The notes under the pieces were generated by a model. The model was given only the letters and a program-made list of their open reading frames with translations. It searched no databases and was not told the origin of the DNA. A program made the position numbers and the translations under genes. Of a stretch of 11,093 nucleotides of DNA, positions 1 to 5,973 are shown in pieces. Location: assembly GCA_964487215.1 (NCBI GenBank), contig CAZAPU010000027.1, forward strand, positions 1 through 11,093, read 5' to 3'. Positions within the stretch are counted from its first letter, which is position 1, and each line of letters starts with the position of its first letter. The stretch is from CAG-611 sp964487215. Lineage in GTDB: Bacteria; Bacillota_I; Bacilli_A; RF39; UBA660.

Positions 1-21
1 ATTGAAATATAAAAGGGGTTG

Positions 22-146
22 TGGTAAACTATCATAGGCATCAAATCGGTGCACATCGCACACTATGGATCCAATGTTCCGTGCCCATTTGGGTTAACAT
101 TGAACTGAAGTAGTGGAGGAACAACGGAAGAGAGGTAAATTAAACA
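22..146 (+). promoter_or_regulatory. structured 5' leader of rpsB, candidate autoregulatory RNA
   Basis: This stretch is clearly richer in G+C (about 40%) than the coding DNA that follows and folds well by eye. ATCATAG (31-37) pairs with CTATGGAT (63-70) with one bulge, and inside it GTGC (49-52) pairs with GCAC (58-61). CAATGTT (72-78) pairs perfectly with AACATTG (96-102), with CCC/GGG (84-86/91-93) forming an inner hairpin. TTCCGT (77-82) can instead pair with ACGGAA (124-129), just before the ribosome binding site, giving a pseudoknot or a switch. S2 is known to repress the rpsB-tsf operon in E. coli through its leader; that this RNA does the same is inference. The promoter must lie at or before the left edge. 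Confidence 0.55.
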
Positions 147-1214
147 ATGTCAGTTGTCTCGATGAGAAAATTATTAGAGAGTGGCGTTCATTTTGGTCAT
201 CAGACCAGACGCTGGAATCCTAAGATGAAACCCTACATTTATACCGCCAAGAATGATATTTATATCATTAACCTAGCTTTGACTTTAGAAAAGCTTGATG
301 TTGCTTATAGCGCTATGAAAGATATCGCTGATCGTGGTGGAAAAGTACTATTTGTTGGTACTAAGAAACAAGCTCAGGCTACCGTAATGGAAGAAGCTTT
401 ACGTTCAGGTTCATTCTATGTCAATCAACGTTGGTTGGGTGGTATTTTAACTAATTTCAAGACAATTAGAAGTAGAATAAAAAGATTAGATGAATTAGAA
501 ACAATGGAAAAAGATGGTACATTTGATTTGCTACCAAAAAAGGAAGTTGCTTATCTAAAGAAAGAATCTGAAAAATTAAATAAAAATCTTGGTGGAATTA
601 GAGAAATGAAAAAATTGCCTAGTGCAATTATTATTGTTGATCCAAGACAAGAAGAAACAGCAATCAAAGAAGCAAGAAAATTAAAAATACCAGTATTTGG
701 TATTGTTGATACAAATTGTGATCCTGATATGGTTGATTTTGTTATTCCAGCAAATGATGATGCAGTTAGAAGTGTTAAATTAGTTATTGGAGTTTTAGCT
801 AATGCAATTGCAGAAGTTACAGGAAAAGAAATAATTAATTACATTGCACCTGAAGATGCAAAGAAAAATAATAAAGAAAAAGAAAATATTATGGAATCAG
901 TAATTGCTGATGTAAAAGAAGTTAAAGAAGAAATAACTGTAAAAGCAGTTAAAGCAAAAAAAGAAATTAATGAAGTTATTGAAGAAACAAAAGCAGTAGT
1001 TGAAGAAAAAACTGAAGAATTAGAAAAGAAAGCTAAAACTGTAGCAAAGAAAGTTGAAAAAGCTACAAAAGTTGTAAAAAAAGCAGCTAAAGAAATTAAA
1101 GCAATTAATTTAGAAGATAAAACTTTAACTGAATTAAAAGCTATGGCAAAAGAAAAAGAAATTAAAGGCTATAGTACAATGAAAAAAGCTGAATTAATTG
1201 AAGCTTTAAAGTAA
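147..1214 (+). CDS. rpsB: 30S ribosomal protein S2 with a C-terminal Lys/Glu-rich linker and Rho-N/SAP-like module
   Basis: S2 is a small-subunit ribosomal protein bound on the solvent side of the 30S head/platform region. Residues 1-230 are a complete S2, with the typical N-terminus (SMRKLLESGVHFGHQTRRWN), GTKKQAQ near 71-77, the RWLGGILTNF block at 95-104 and IVDPRQE at 163-169. Bacterial S2 is usually about 240-260 residues; this one has 355. Residues 235-320 form a Lys/Glu/Ala-rich, probably helical, low-complexity linker. Residues 321-355 (LTELKAMAKEKEIKGYS, then MKKAELIEAL) match the Rho N-terminal/SAP-like fold, a nucleic-acid-binding module. The reading frame is intact, and the stop lies 12 bases before tsf, whose SD sits in the gap, so the extension is real coding sequence. 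Base composition drops sharply near position 440. The start is ATG after an AGAGG ribosome site. The S2 call is certain; RNA binding by the tail is inference. Confidence 0.97.
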   Translation: MSVVSMRKLLESGVHFGHQTRRWNPKMKPYIYTAKNDIYIINLALTLEKLDVAYSAMKDIADRGGKVLFVGTKKQAQATVMEEALRSGSFYVNQRWLGGILTNFKTIRSRIKRLDELETMEKDGTFDLLPKKEVAYLKKESEKLNKNLGGIREMKKLPSAIIIVDPRQEETAIKEARKLKIPVFGIVDTNCDPDMVDFVIPANDDAVRSVKLVIGVLANAIAEVTGKEIINYIAPEDAKKNNKEKENIMESVIADVKEVKEEITVKAVKAKKEINEVIEETKAVVEEKTEELEKKAKTVAKKVEKATKVVKKAAKEIKAINLEDKTLTELKAMAKEKEIKGYSTMKKAELIEALK

Positions 1215-1226
1215 TAAGGAGGGCTT

Positions 1227-2099
1227 ATGTTTACTGCAAATGATGTAAAGGAATTAAGAGAAAAAACAGGAGCAGGAATGCTTGATTGTAAAAAAGCTTT
1301 AGATGCTACTAATGGAAATATGGAAGAAGCTATTACTTGGCTTAGAGAAAAAGGTATTTCAAAAGCAGCAAAAAAAAGTGAGAGAATAGCAGCAGAAGGA
1401 TTATGCGATGTATGTTCTGAAAATAATATTGATGTTATTTTAGAAGTAAACTCTGAAACAGACTTTGTTGCAAAGAATGAAGAATTTACTAATTTAATTA
1501 CAACAATAAGAAAAGCATTATTAAATAATGATGTTAAAACTATGGAAGAAGCACTACAAATAAATGTTAATGGAGAAACACTTAATGATATTATTATTAA
1601 TTTAACTGCAAAAATTGGTGAAAAACTAAGCTTTAGAAGATTTGAAATAATTAAAAAGAGTGATTCTGAGGTATTTGGTAATTATATTCATATGGGTGGA
1701 AAAATTGCTTGTTTAGTAGTTTTAGAAGGAACAAACGAAGAAATAGCTAGAGATGTAGCAATGCATGTTGCAGCTATGAATCCAAAATACATTTATGAGA
1801 CAGAGGCTACTGAAGAAGAATTAGAAACTGAAAGAAAAATAGCAAAAGAACAAGCTATTAATGAAGCAAAACCTGCTGATATAGCAGAAAAGATGGTTGA
1901 AGGAAAAGTTAAAAAATATTTGAAAGAAATTTCACTTGTTGATCAACCATTTGTAAAAGATCCTTCAATTACAGTAGGACAACTTGTTTCAAATAATAAT
2001 ATGAAGATTAAGACTATGATTAGATACGAAGTAGGCGAAGGAATGGAAAAAAGAAATGAAAACTTTGCTGAAGAAGTAAGAAATCAAATAAATGGATAA
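1227..2099 (+). CDS. tsf: translation elongation factor Ts (EF-Ts)
   Basis: EF-Ts is the cytoplasmic guanine-nucleotide exchange factor that releases GDP from EF-Tu. The protein has 290 residues, a normal length. It opens with the UBA-like N-terminal domain (about 4-40: VKELREKTGAGMLDCKKAL) and carries the TDFV motif (78-81), the signature that contacts EF-Tu, followed by VAKNEEF. The C-terminal dimerisation domain shows the usual HVAAMNPKY and VDQPFVKDPS blocks. It starts 12 bases after rpsB behind a strong AAGGAGG site, so the two are surely one operon, the conserved rpsB-tsf pair. A terminator hairpin begins within its stop codon. Nothing looks damaged. Confidence 0.97.
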   Translation: MFTANDVKELREKTGAGMLDCKKALDATNGNMEEAITWLREKGISKAAKKSERIAAEGLCDVCSENNIDVILEVNSETDFVAKNEEFTNLITTIRKALLNNDVKTMEEALQINVNGETLNDIIINLTAKIGEKLSFRRFEIIKKSDSEVFGNYIHMGGKIACLVVLEGTNEEIARDVAMHVAAMNPKYIYETEATEEELETERKIAKEQAINEAKPADIAEKMVEGKVKKYLKEISLVDQPFVKDPSITVGQLVSNNNMKIKTMIRYEVGEGMEKRNENFAEEVRNQING

Positions 2100-2127
2100 A
2101 ACAATTATTAATAATTGTTTTTTTCTT
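2098..2127 (+). terminator. A+T-rich intrinsic terminator after tsf
   Basis: AAAACAATTATT (2098-2109) is followed immediately by its exact reverse complement (2110-2121) and a run of T. In RNA the centre must open into a small loop, leaving about 8-9 pairs, mostly A-U, so termination may be partial. The left arm begins inside the tsf stop codon. The right arm also holds the probable -35 box of frr. Confidence 0.6.
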
Positions 2128-2143
2128 TTGTTTATAATATAAT
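2115..2143 (+). promoter_or_regulatory. probable sigma-A-type promoter for frr
   Basis: TTGTTT (2115-2120), a 17-base spacer and TATAAT (2138-2143) form a good vegetative promoter shape. Another TATAAT overlaps at 2133-2138. The start of transcription would fall near 2150, giving a leader of about 20 bases. The -35 box is inside the right arm of the tsf terminator. In an A+T-rich genome, -10-like strings occur by chance, so confidence is moderate. Confidence 0.5.
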
Positions 2144-2168
2144 TAAAATAGATATAGGAGAGATGATA

Positions 2169-2714
2169 ATGAATACTGATTATGCTAGTATTACTAGAGA
2201 AAAAATGAATAAGGCAATTAACAATTTAGAAGAAAGATTTGTAACAATAAGGGCAGGTAGAGCAAACCCAAATATGTTAGATGATGTTATGGTTTCTTAT
2301 TATGGGGCACCAACTCAAATAAAAGCTTTAGCAACATTATTTGTACCTGAAGCTAGAACAATAAATATTAAACCTTTTGATAAAACAATTCTTCCTGCAA
2401 TTGAAAAAGCTATTTTTGAAGCTAATTTAGGAGTAACTCCAAATAATAATGGAGAAATGATTTTTATTAATATTCCACCTCTTACAGAAGAAAGAAGAAA
2501 AGAATTAGTAAAACAAGCAAAAGAATATGCTGAAGATGGAAAAATTGCTATTAGAAATATTAGAAAAGATATAATAGATGATATTAAAAAAGAAGAATTA
2601 AGTGAAGATATAGAAAAATCTACAATAGAAAAAGTACAAACTATAGTAGATGAATATAATAAAAGAATTGAAGAACTTTTAAAAGAAAAAGAAAAAGATT
2701 TAATGGAAATTTAA
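2169..2714 (+). CDS. frr: ribosome recycling factor (RRF)
   Basis: RRF works with EF-G to split the post-termination ribosome complex in the cytoplasm. The N-terminal helix (REKMNKAINNLEERFVTIRAGRANPNML) with the RAGRANP motif is diagnostic. The domain II segment YYGAPTQIKALA and the motifs INIKPFDKTILPAIEKAI and IPPLTEERRKELVKQAKE follow. The start chosen gives 181 residues, close to the usual 185. The frame stays open back to 2115, but AGGAG at 2156-2160 is 8 bases from the ATG at 2169 and only 2 bases from the ATG at 2163, and the upstream part runs through terminator and promoter. In many bacteria pyrH lies between tsf and frr; here it is missing. Confidence 0.96.
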   Translation: MNTDYASITREKMNKAINNLEERFVTIRAGRANPNMLDDVMVSYYGAPTQIKALATLFVPEARTINIKPFDKTILPAIEKAIFEANLGVTPNNNGEMIFINIPPLTEERRKELVKQAKEYAEDGKIAIRNIRKDIIDDIKKEELSEDIEKSTIEKVQTIVDEYNKRIEELLKEKEKDLMEI

Positions 2715-2743
2715 TTATTTCATAGAAGTAAGGAGGTGAAATA

Positions 2744-3058
2744 ATGGAAAAGACTGAATCATATTTTGATGGAGGCTTACTTCAATTAATTGGATGGAGA
2801 ATTCTTGGTGGATTAATAACTGCAGTTACAGCAGGTATTTGTTATCCTTGGGCTGTATGTATGGTATATAGATGGGAAATTGAACATACAGTAATTAATG
2901 GAAAAAGATTGCAATTTGATGGAACTGCAGTACAATTATTTGGTAACTGGATTAAATGGTTATTATTAACTATAATAACAGCAGGTATATATGGATTATG
3001 GGTATCAATAAAAGTAAAAAAATGGAAAGTAAAACATACTCATTTTGTTGGAGAATAA
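2744..3058 (+). CDS. small two-repeat membrane protein, DUF898/YjgN-like
   Basis: This 104-residue protein has two hydrophobic segments (about 14-43 and 64-90), so it is probably an inner-membrane protein. Residues 7-53 and 57-103 align without a gap. Both carry a FDG start, a QL-x-G step, a T-A-G-I turn followed by a Trp four residues later, a basic/aromatic K/R-W pair and a closing HT-x-x-x-G. This pattern (FDG, TxGIYxxW, HT) is that of the DUF898 (YjgN-like) family, whose function I do not know. It starts behind a near-perfect AGGAGGTGA site 29 bases after frr, without a visible promoter, so it is probably co-transcribed with frr, and it ends at a strong terminator. The repeats suggest each unit forms one re-entrant or membrane-spanning hairpin. 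Confidence 0.7.
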   Translation: MEKTESYFDGGLLQLIGWRILGGLITAVTAGICYPWAVCMVYRWEIEHTVINGKRLQFDGTAVQLFGNWIKWLLLTIITAGIYGLWVSIKVKKWKVKHTHFVGE

Positions 3059-3066
3059 AGGTAATT

Positions 3067-3097
3067 AAAATATGATAATTGTTATCATATTTTTTTT
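3067..3097 (+). terminator. intrinsic terminator after the DUF898-like gene
   Basis: AAAATATGATAA (3067-3078) pairs perfectly with 3082-3093 across a TTG loop and runs into a T tract (3090-3097). It closes the frr unit. The loop plus the start of the right arm reads TTGTTA, the probable -35 box of pgk. Confidence 0.75.
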
Positions 3098-3107
3098 GTG
3101 ATAAAAT
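3079..3107 (+). promoter_or_regulatory. probable promoter for pgk-tpiA
   Basis: TTGTTA (3079-3084), a 17-base spacer and TAAAAT (3102-3107) fit the vegetative promoter pattern. The -35 box occupies the loop of the preceding terminator. The predicted RNA start near 3114 leaves only about 11 bases before the ATG at 3125, just enough for the AGGTG ribosome site. Confidence 0.45.
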
Positions 3108-3124
3108 GAAAATAGGTGAAGAAT

Positions 3125-4294
3125 ATGAAAACCATAAAAAGTTTTAACTATACTAATAAGATTGTTGTTTTAAGATTAGATTTGAATGTTAGTATTAAAA
3201 ATAATAAGATAATAGATGATACAAGAATTTTATCTAGTATTCCTACAATTGAATATCTTTTAGATAAAAAGGCTAAGGTAGTTATTTTATCTCATTTTGG
3301 AAAAGTAAAAAAAGAATCCGATAGAGAAAAATACAGCTTAAAAATTGTTTTTAACAGATTACAAGAATTATTAAATAATAAAATAGAATTCGTACCATTT
3401 ACTAATAATCCAATTATTAAAGAAAAAATAGATTGTATGAATTATGGAACTTGTATTCTTTTAGAAAATACAAGATTTGAAGATCTAGATGGTAAAAAGG
3501 AAAGCGATTGTGATTTACAACTAGCAAAATATTGGGCATCTCTTGGAGATATATTTATTAATGATGCTTTTGGTACAATACATAGGAAGCATGCTTCTAA
3601 TTATGGAATATCAAAATATTTACCAAGTGGTATAGGTTTTCTTATAGAAAAAGAAATAATAGAATTAAATAAACTAGATAAACCAAAAAGACCTTTTGTA
3701 GTTATAATGGGAGGTTCAAAAGTATCAGATAAAATAAATATAATAAATGAATTAATAAAAAAAGTAGATTACTTATTCATAGGTGGTGCGATGGCTTTTA
3801 CTTTTTTAAAAGCTAGTAATATAAATGTAGGAAAATCACTTGTAGAAGATAATATGATTAATACATGTAAAAAAATATTAAAAAAATATCAAGATAAAAT
3901 CATTTTACCAGTAGATTTTTATGGTAGTTGTGAGTTTACTAATTCAAAAGAAAAACAATTATACTTTATAACTGATATCCCTGATAATTTTATAGGAATG
4001 GATATAGGGAAACAAACTATAGATACAGTTATAAATCAATTTGAAGGAGTAAAAACATTATTTTGGAATGGACCGCTTGGAGTATATGAGTTTGATAAAT
4101 ATCAAGAAGGTACAAAAGAAGTACTAGAATATGTATCAAAAAATATAGATACAGTTATTTTAGGTGGTGGTGATATAGTAAGTTGTGCTAATGAATTAGG
4201 ATTTAAAGATAAAGTCATAACCTCTACTGGAGGAGGAGCAACTTTAGAATATTTAGTAAATAAGAAATTACCAGGATTAAAGAATATAAAATAA
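3125..4294 (+). CDS. pgk: phosphoglycerate kinase
   Basis: PGK transfers phosphate from 1,3-bisphosphoglycerate to ADP in cytoplasmic glycolysis. With ATG at 3125 it has 389 residues, a usual length. A GTG three codons upstream (3116) lies in the AGGTG ribosome site and is less likely. The signature RLDLNV (17-22), DTRI (R34), ENTRF (R117) and HRKHAS (R154) hold four of the five substrate arginines. GGSKVSDK (196-203), FWNGPLGVYE (313-322), GGGD (347-350) and STGGGA (367-372) form the nucleotide-binding side. Odd points: the usual SHLGR reads SHFGK (K60), the Pro after NV is Ser, and GGGD-T/S is GGGD-I. The fold is whole, so I take it as active but divergent. It is in an operon with tpiA (10-base gap). 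gapA, its common neighbour, is absent. Confidence 0.95.
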   Translation: MKTIKSFNYTNKIVVLRLDLNVSIKNNKIIDDTRILSSIPTIEYLLDKKAKVVILSHFGKVKKESDREKYSLKIVFNRLQELLNNKIEFVPFTNNPIIKEKIDCMNYGTCILLENTRFEDLDGKKESDCDLQLAKYWASLGDIFINDAFGTIHRKHASNYGISKYLPSGIGFLIEKEIIELNKLDKPKRPFVVIMGGSKVSDKINIINELIKKVDYLFIGGAMAFTFLKASNINVGKSLVEDNMINTCKKILKKYQDKIILPVDFYGSCEFTNSKEKQLYFITDIPDNFIGMDIGKQTIDTVINQFEGVKTLFWNGPLGVYEFDKYQEGTKEVLEYVSKNIDTVILGGGDIVSCANELGFKDKVITSTGGGATLEYLVNKKLPGLKNIK

Positions 4295-4304
4295 GGGAGG
4301 ATCT

Positions 4305-5015
4305 ATGAATAAAATAGTAGTTTTAAATCAAAAAAATGCTATGGAATATGAAGACATAGCAGATTATATAAAAAATATTAAAGATAATATAAGAACAGAT
4401 TTAGATGTTATATTATGTTCAAGTGATATATTTATTCCATATTACAAAGGAAGATATGCCTTTAAGCTTGGTTCTCAGAATATTTGTTTTGATACTGTAA
4501 CTGGTGAAGTTACAGGTAACCAATTAAAAAGTGTAGGAGTATCTTATGTAATTGTAGGTCATTCTGAAAGAAAAAGATATTTAGGAGAAACAAATCAAAT
4601 TATTAACAAGAAGATAAAAGAATGTCTAAATAATGTTTTAATACCAATTGTATGTGTTGGTGAAACAAAAGAAGAAAAAGATAGAAAAAAGACAGGAGAA
4701 GTAATTGTAAAACAATTAAAAGATTATTTTTTTGGAGTAGATATTTCTAGAGATATAATTATTGCTTATGAACCAGTATGGTCTATTGGTACAGGAAAAA
4801 TTCCTACTAATGAAAAAATAATTGAAGTAGTAAATGCAATAAAAAACATTATGTTTAAAACATATAATGTTAATATTCCAGTAATATATGGTGGAAGTAT
4901 AAATAAAAGTAATATAAAAGAAATATCAAAAATAAAAGAATTAGATGGATTTTTAATAGGAAAAGCTAGTTCAAATTATAAAGAAACAGTGGAAATTCTT
5001 AATTTAGTTGATTAA
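4305..5015 (+). CDS. tpiA: triosephosphate isomerase
   Basis: TIM interconverts dihydroxyacetone phosphate and glyceraldehyde 3-phosphate. All catalytic residues are visible: N8 and K10 (LNQKNA in place of the usual GNWKMN), H86 in VIVGHSERK and E156 in AYEPVWSIGTGK, which leads into the mobile loop 6. YGGSINKSN and DGFLIGKAS make up the phosphate-binding end, with K where most have a second G. At 236 residues it is shorter than the usual 250; the loop between strands 2 and 4 is trimmed. A strong GGGAGG site lies 10 bases after pgk, and both genes share one transcript closed by a terminator. Divergent but apparently functional. Confidence 0.94.
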   Translation: MNKIVVLNQKNAMEYEDIADYIKNIKDNIRTDLDVILCSSDIFIPYYKGRYAFKLGSQNICFDTVTGEVTGNQLKSVGVSYVIVGHSERKRYLGETNQIINKKIKECLNNVLIPIVCVGETKEEKDRKKTGEVIVKQLKDYFFGVDISRDIIIAYEPVWSIGTGKIPTNEKIIEVVNAIKNIMFKTYNVNIPVIYGGSINKSNIKEISKIKELDGFLIGKASSNYKETVEILNLVD

Positions 5016-5030
5016 TCGACAAAATTAGCT

Positions 5031-5060
5031 AAAAAAAGCTCTAGAAATAGGTCTTTTTTT
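5031..5060 (+). terminator. intrinsic terminator after tpiA, GAAA tetraloop
   Basis: The A run plus G at 5031-5038 pairs with CTTTTTTT (5053-5060). Inside, CTA (5041-5043) pairs with TAG (5048-5050) around a GAAA tetraloop, with one mismatch and one G-U pair between the two parts. The T run is both stem and tail, and the A run on the left would let the hairpin work in both directions. Confidence 0.6.
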
Positions 5061-5070
5061 ATACTATAAT
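5042..5070 (+). promoter_or_regulatory. probable promoter for spo0A
   Basis: TATAAT (5065-5070) is a perfect -10. Seventeen bases before it is TAGAAA (5042-5047), a 4-of-6 match to TTGACA that sits in the loop of the tpiA terminator. The weak -35 would suit a promoter that needs an activator. On the minus strand at 5015-5021 there is TGTCGAT, one base from a Spo0A box, 20 bases upstream of the -35. Confidence 0.45.
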
Positions 5071-5102
5071 GTAATAGCATAGAAGTACGAAAGGAAGAGG
5101 AT

Positions 5103-5873
5103 ATGGAAAAAATTAGAGTATTTTTAATTGATGACAATGTTGAACTTATTGGAATGATTAAAGAATATTTTAGTAGTAATGCAAATATTGAAGTAGTGCT
5201 TGAAGCAAATGATGGGGAAGAGGGACTAAAATTAATTAAAAATAATTTATCAGAATTTGATGTAATTATTTTAGACTTAATTATGCCTAATAAAGATGGA
5301 TTAGCAGTCCTTGAGGAAATGAACAAGATTGGAATAGACAAAAAAGTAATAGTATTAACTTCTTATAATACAGGCGATATGATTAGAAGAGTATCAGAAC
5401 TTGGTGTTAATTATTTTATTTTAAAACCATTTGAACTTGTAGAATTAGAAAAAAGAGTATTAGAATTAGGTGAAACAGTTGAAATAGATAATAAATCTAT
5501 TAATCTTTATCATCATAATTTACAAATATCAATTACTAATATATTACATGAATTAGGTGTGCCATCTCACATTAAAGGATATCAGTATATTAGAGAAGGA
5601 ATATCAATAATCTATGATAGGCCTGATGTAATTGGAGGTATAACAAAAGAATTATATCCTGAAATAGCAGAAAAGTTTGATACAACTGTATCAAGAGTAG
5701 AAAGAGCTATAAGACATGCTATAGAAGTTTCGTGGAATAGAGGTAGTTGGGATTTAATGGAAGAAATATTTGGACATTCTGTGGATATTGATAAAGCAAA
5801 ACCGACTAATTCAGAATTTATAGTTACTATAGCAGATAAACTAAGATTAGAATTTAGAAAGGTAAATGTATAA
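5103..5873 (+). CDS. spo0A: Spo0A, master response regulator of sporulation
   Basis: Spo0A is the phosphorylation-controlled DNA-binding regulator that commits Firmicutes to sporulation and other stationary-phase programmes. The receiver domain (about 1-120) has the acidic pocket D10/D11, phospho-acceptor D58 (in ILDLIMPNKDG), T86 and K108 (ILKPFE), so it should be phosphorylatable. A short linker leads to the effector domain (about 140-256) with Spo0A-specific blocks: ELGVPSHIKGYQYIREGIS, ITKELYP, the recognition helix region TVSRVERAIRHAIEVSW, and KPTNSEFI followed by ADKLRLE at the C-terminus. The length of 256 is close to that of known Spo0A. It stands alone between its own promoter and terminator, in the middle of glycolytic genes rather than beside spoIVB, its common neighbour. 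The start is fixed by AAGGAAGAGG just before ATG. Confidence 0.96.
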   Translation: MEKIRVFLIDDNVELIGMIKEYFSSNANIEVVLEANDGEEGLKLIKNNLSEFDVIILDLIMPNKDGLAVLEEMNKIGIDKKVIVLTSYNTGDMIRRVSELGVNYFILKPFELVELEKRVLELGETVEIDNKSINLYHHNLQISITNILHELGVPSHIKGYQYIREGISIIYDRPDVIGGITKELYPEIAEKFDTTVSRVERAIRHAIEVSWNRGSWDLMEEIFGHSVDIDKAKPTNSEFIVTIADKLRLEFRKVNV

Positions 5874-5892
5874 GAAATTATACATTTTTTTA
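5864..5892 (+). terminator. intrinsic terminator overlapping the end of spo0A
   Basis: AAATGTATAA (5864-5873) pairs perfectly with TTATACATTT (5878-5887) across a GAAA tetraloop and continues into a T run to 5890. The left arm holds the last two sense codons and the stop codon of spo0A, so a terminating ribosome would cover the hairpin. Confidence 0.75.
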
Positions 5893-5910
5893 TTATATTT
5901 TCTTTTACTC

Positions 5911-5939
5911 TTGCATTATTTTGAACTTTAATTTATACT
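5911..5939 (+). promoter_or_regulatory. probable promoter for the ATPase-gpmI unit
   Basis: TTGCAT (5911-5916), a 17-base spacer and TATACT (5934-5939) fit a sigma-A promoter. TTGAAC at 5921-5926 is a better -35 string but lies only 7 bases from this -10. The likely RNA start is near 5946, before the AAGGAGG site at 5958-5964. Confidence 0.45.
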
Positions 5940-5973
5940 ATAAGTGACAATAATTGTAAGGAGGATACGATTT

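Noticed and set aside
864..1106. Repeat-like Lys/Glu stretch in rpsB as a possible frameshift or misassembly
   Set aside because: The frame stays open and ends in an ordered Rho-N-like module just before tsf with correct spacing, so it is a genuine linker.
2115..2168. Extended N-terminus for RRF from an earlier ATG
   Set aside because: The stretch is terminator and promoter DNA, its protein would not match RRF, and the AGGAG site fits the ATG at 2169.
5012..5341. Minus-strand open frame of 109 codons opposite the start of spo0A
   Set aside because: It is the reverse of the spo0A coding region and the tpiA terminator; Ser/Ile-rich composition and no ribosome site. A shadow of A+T-rich coding DNA.
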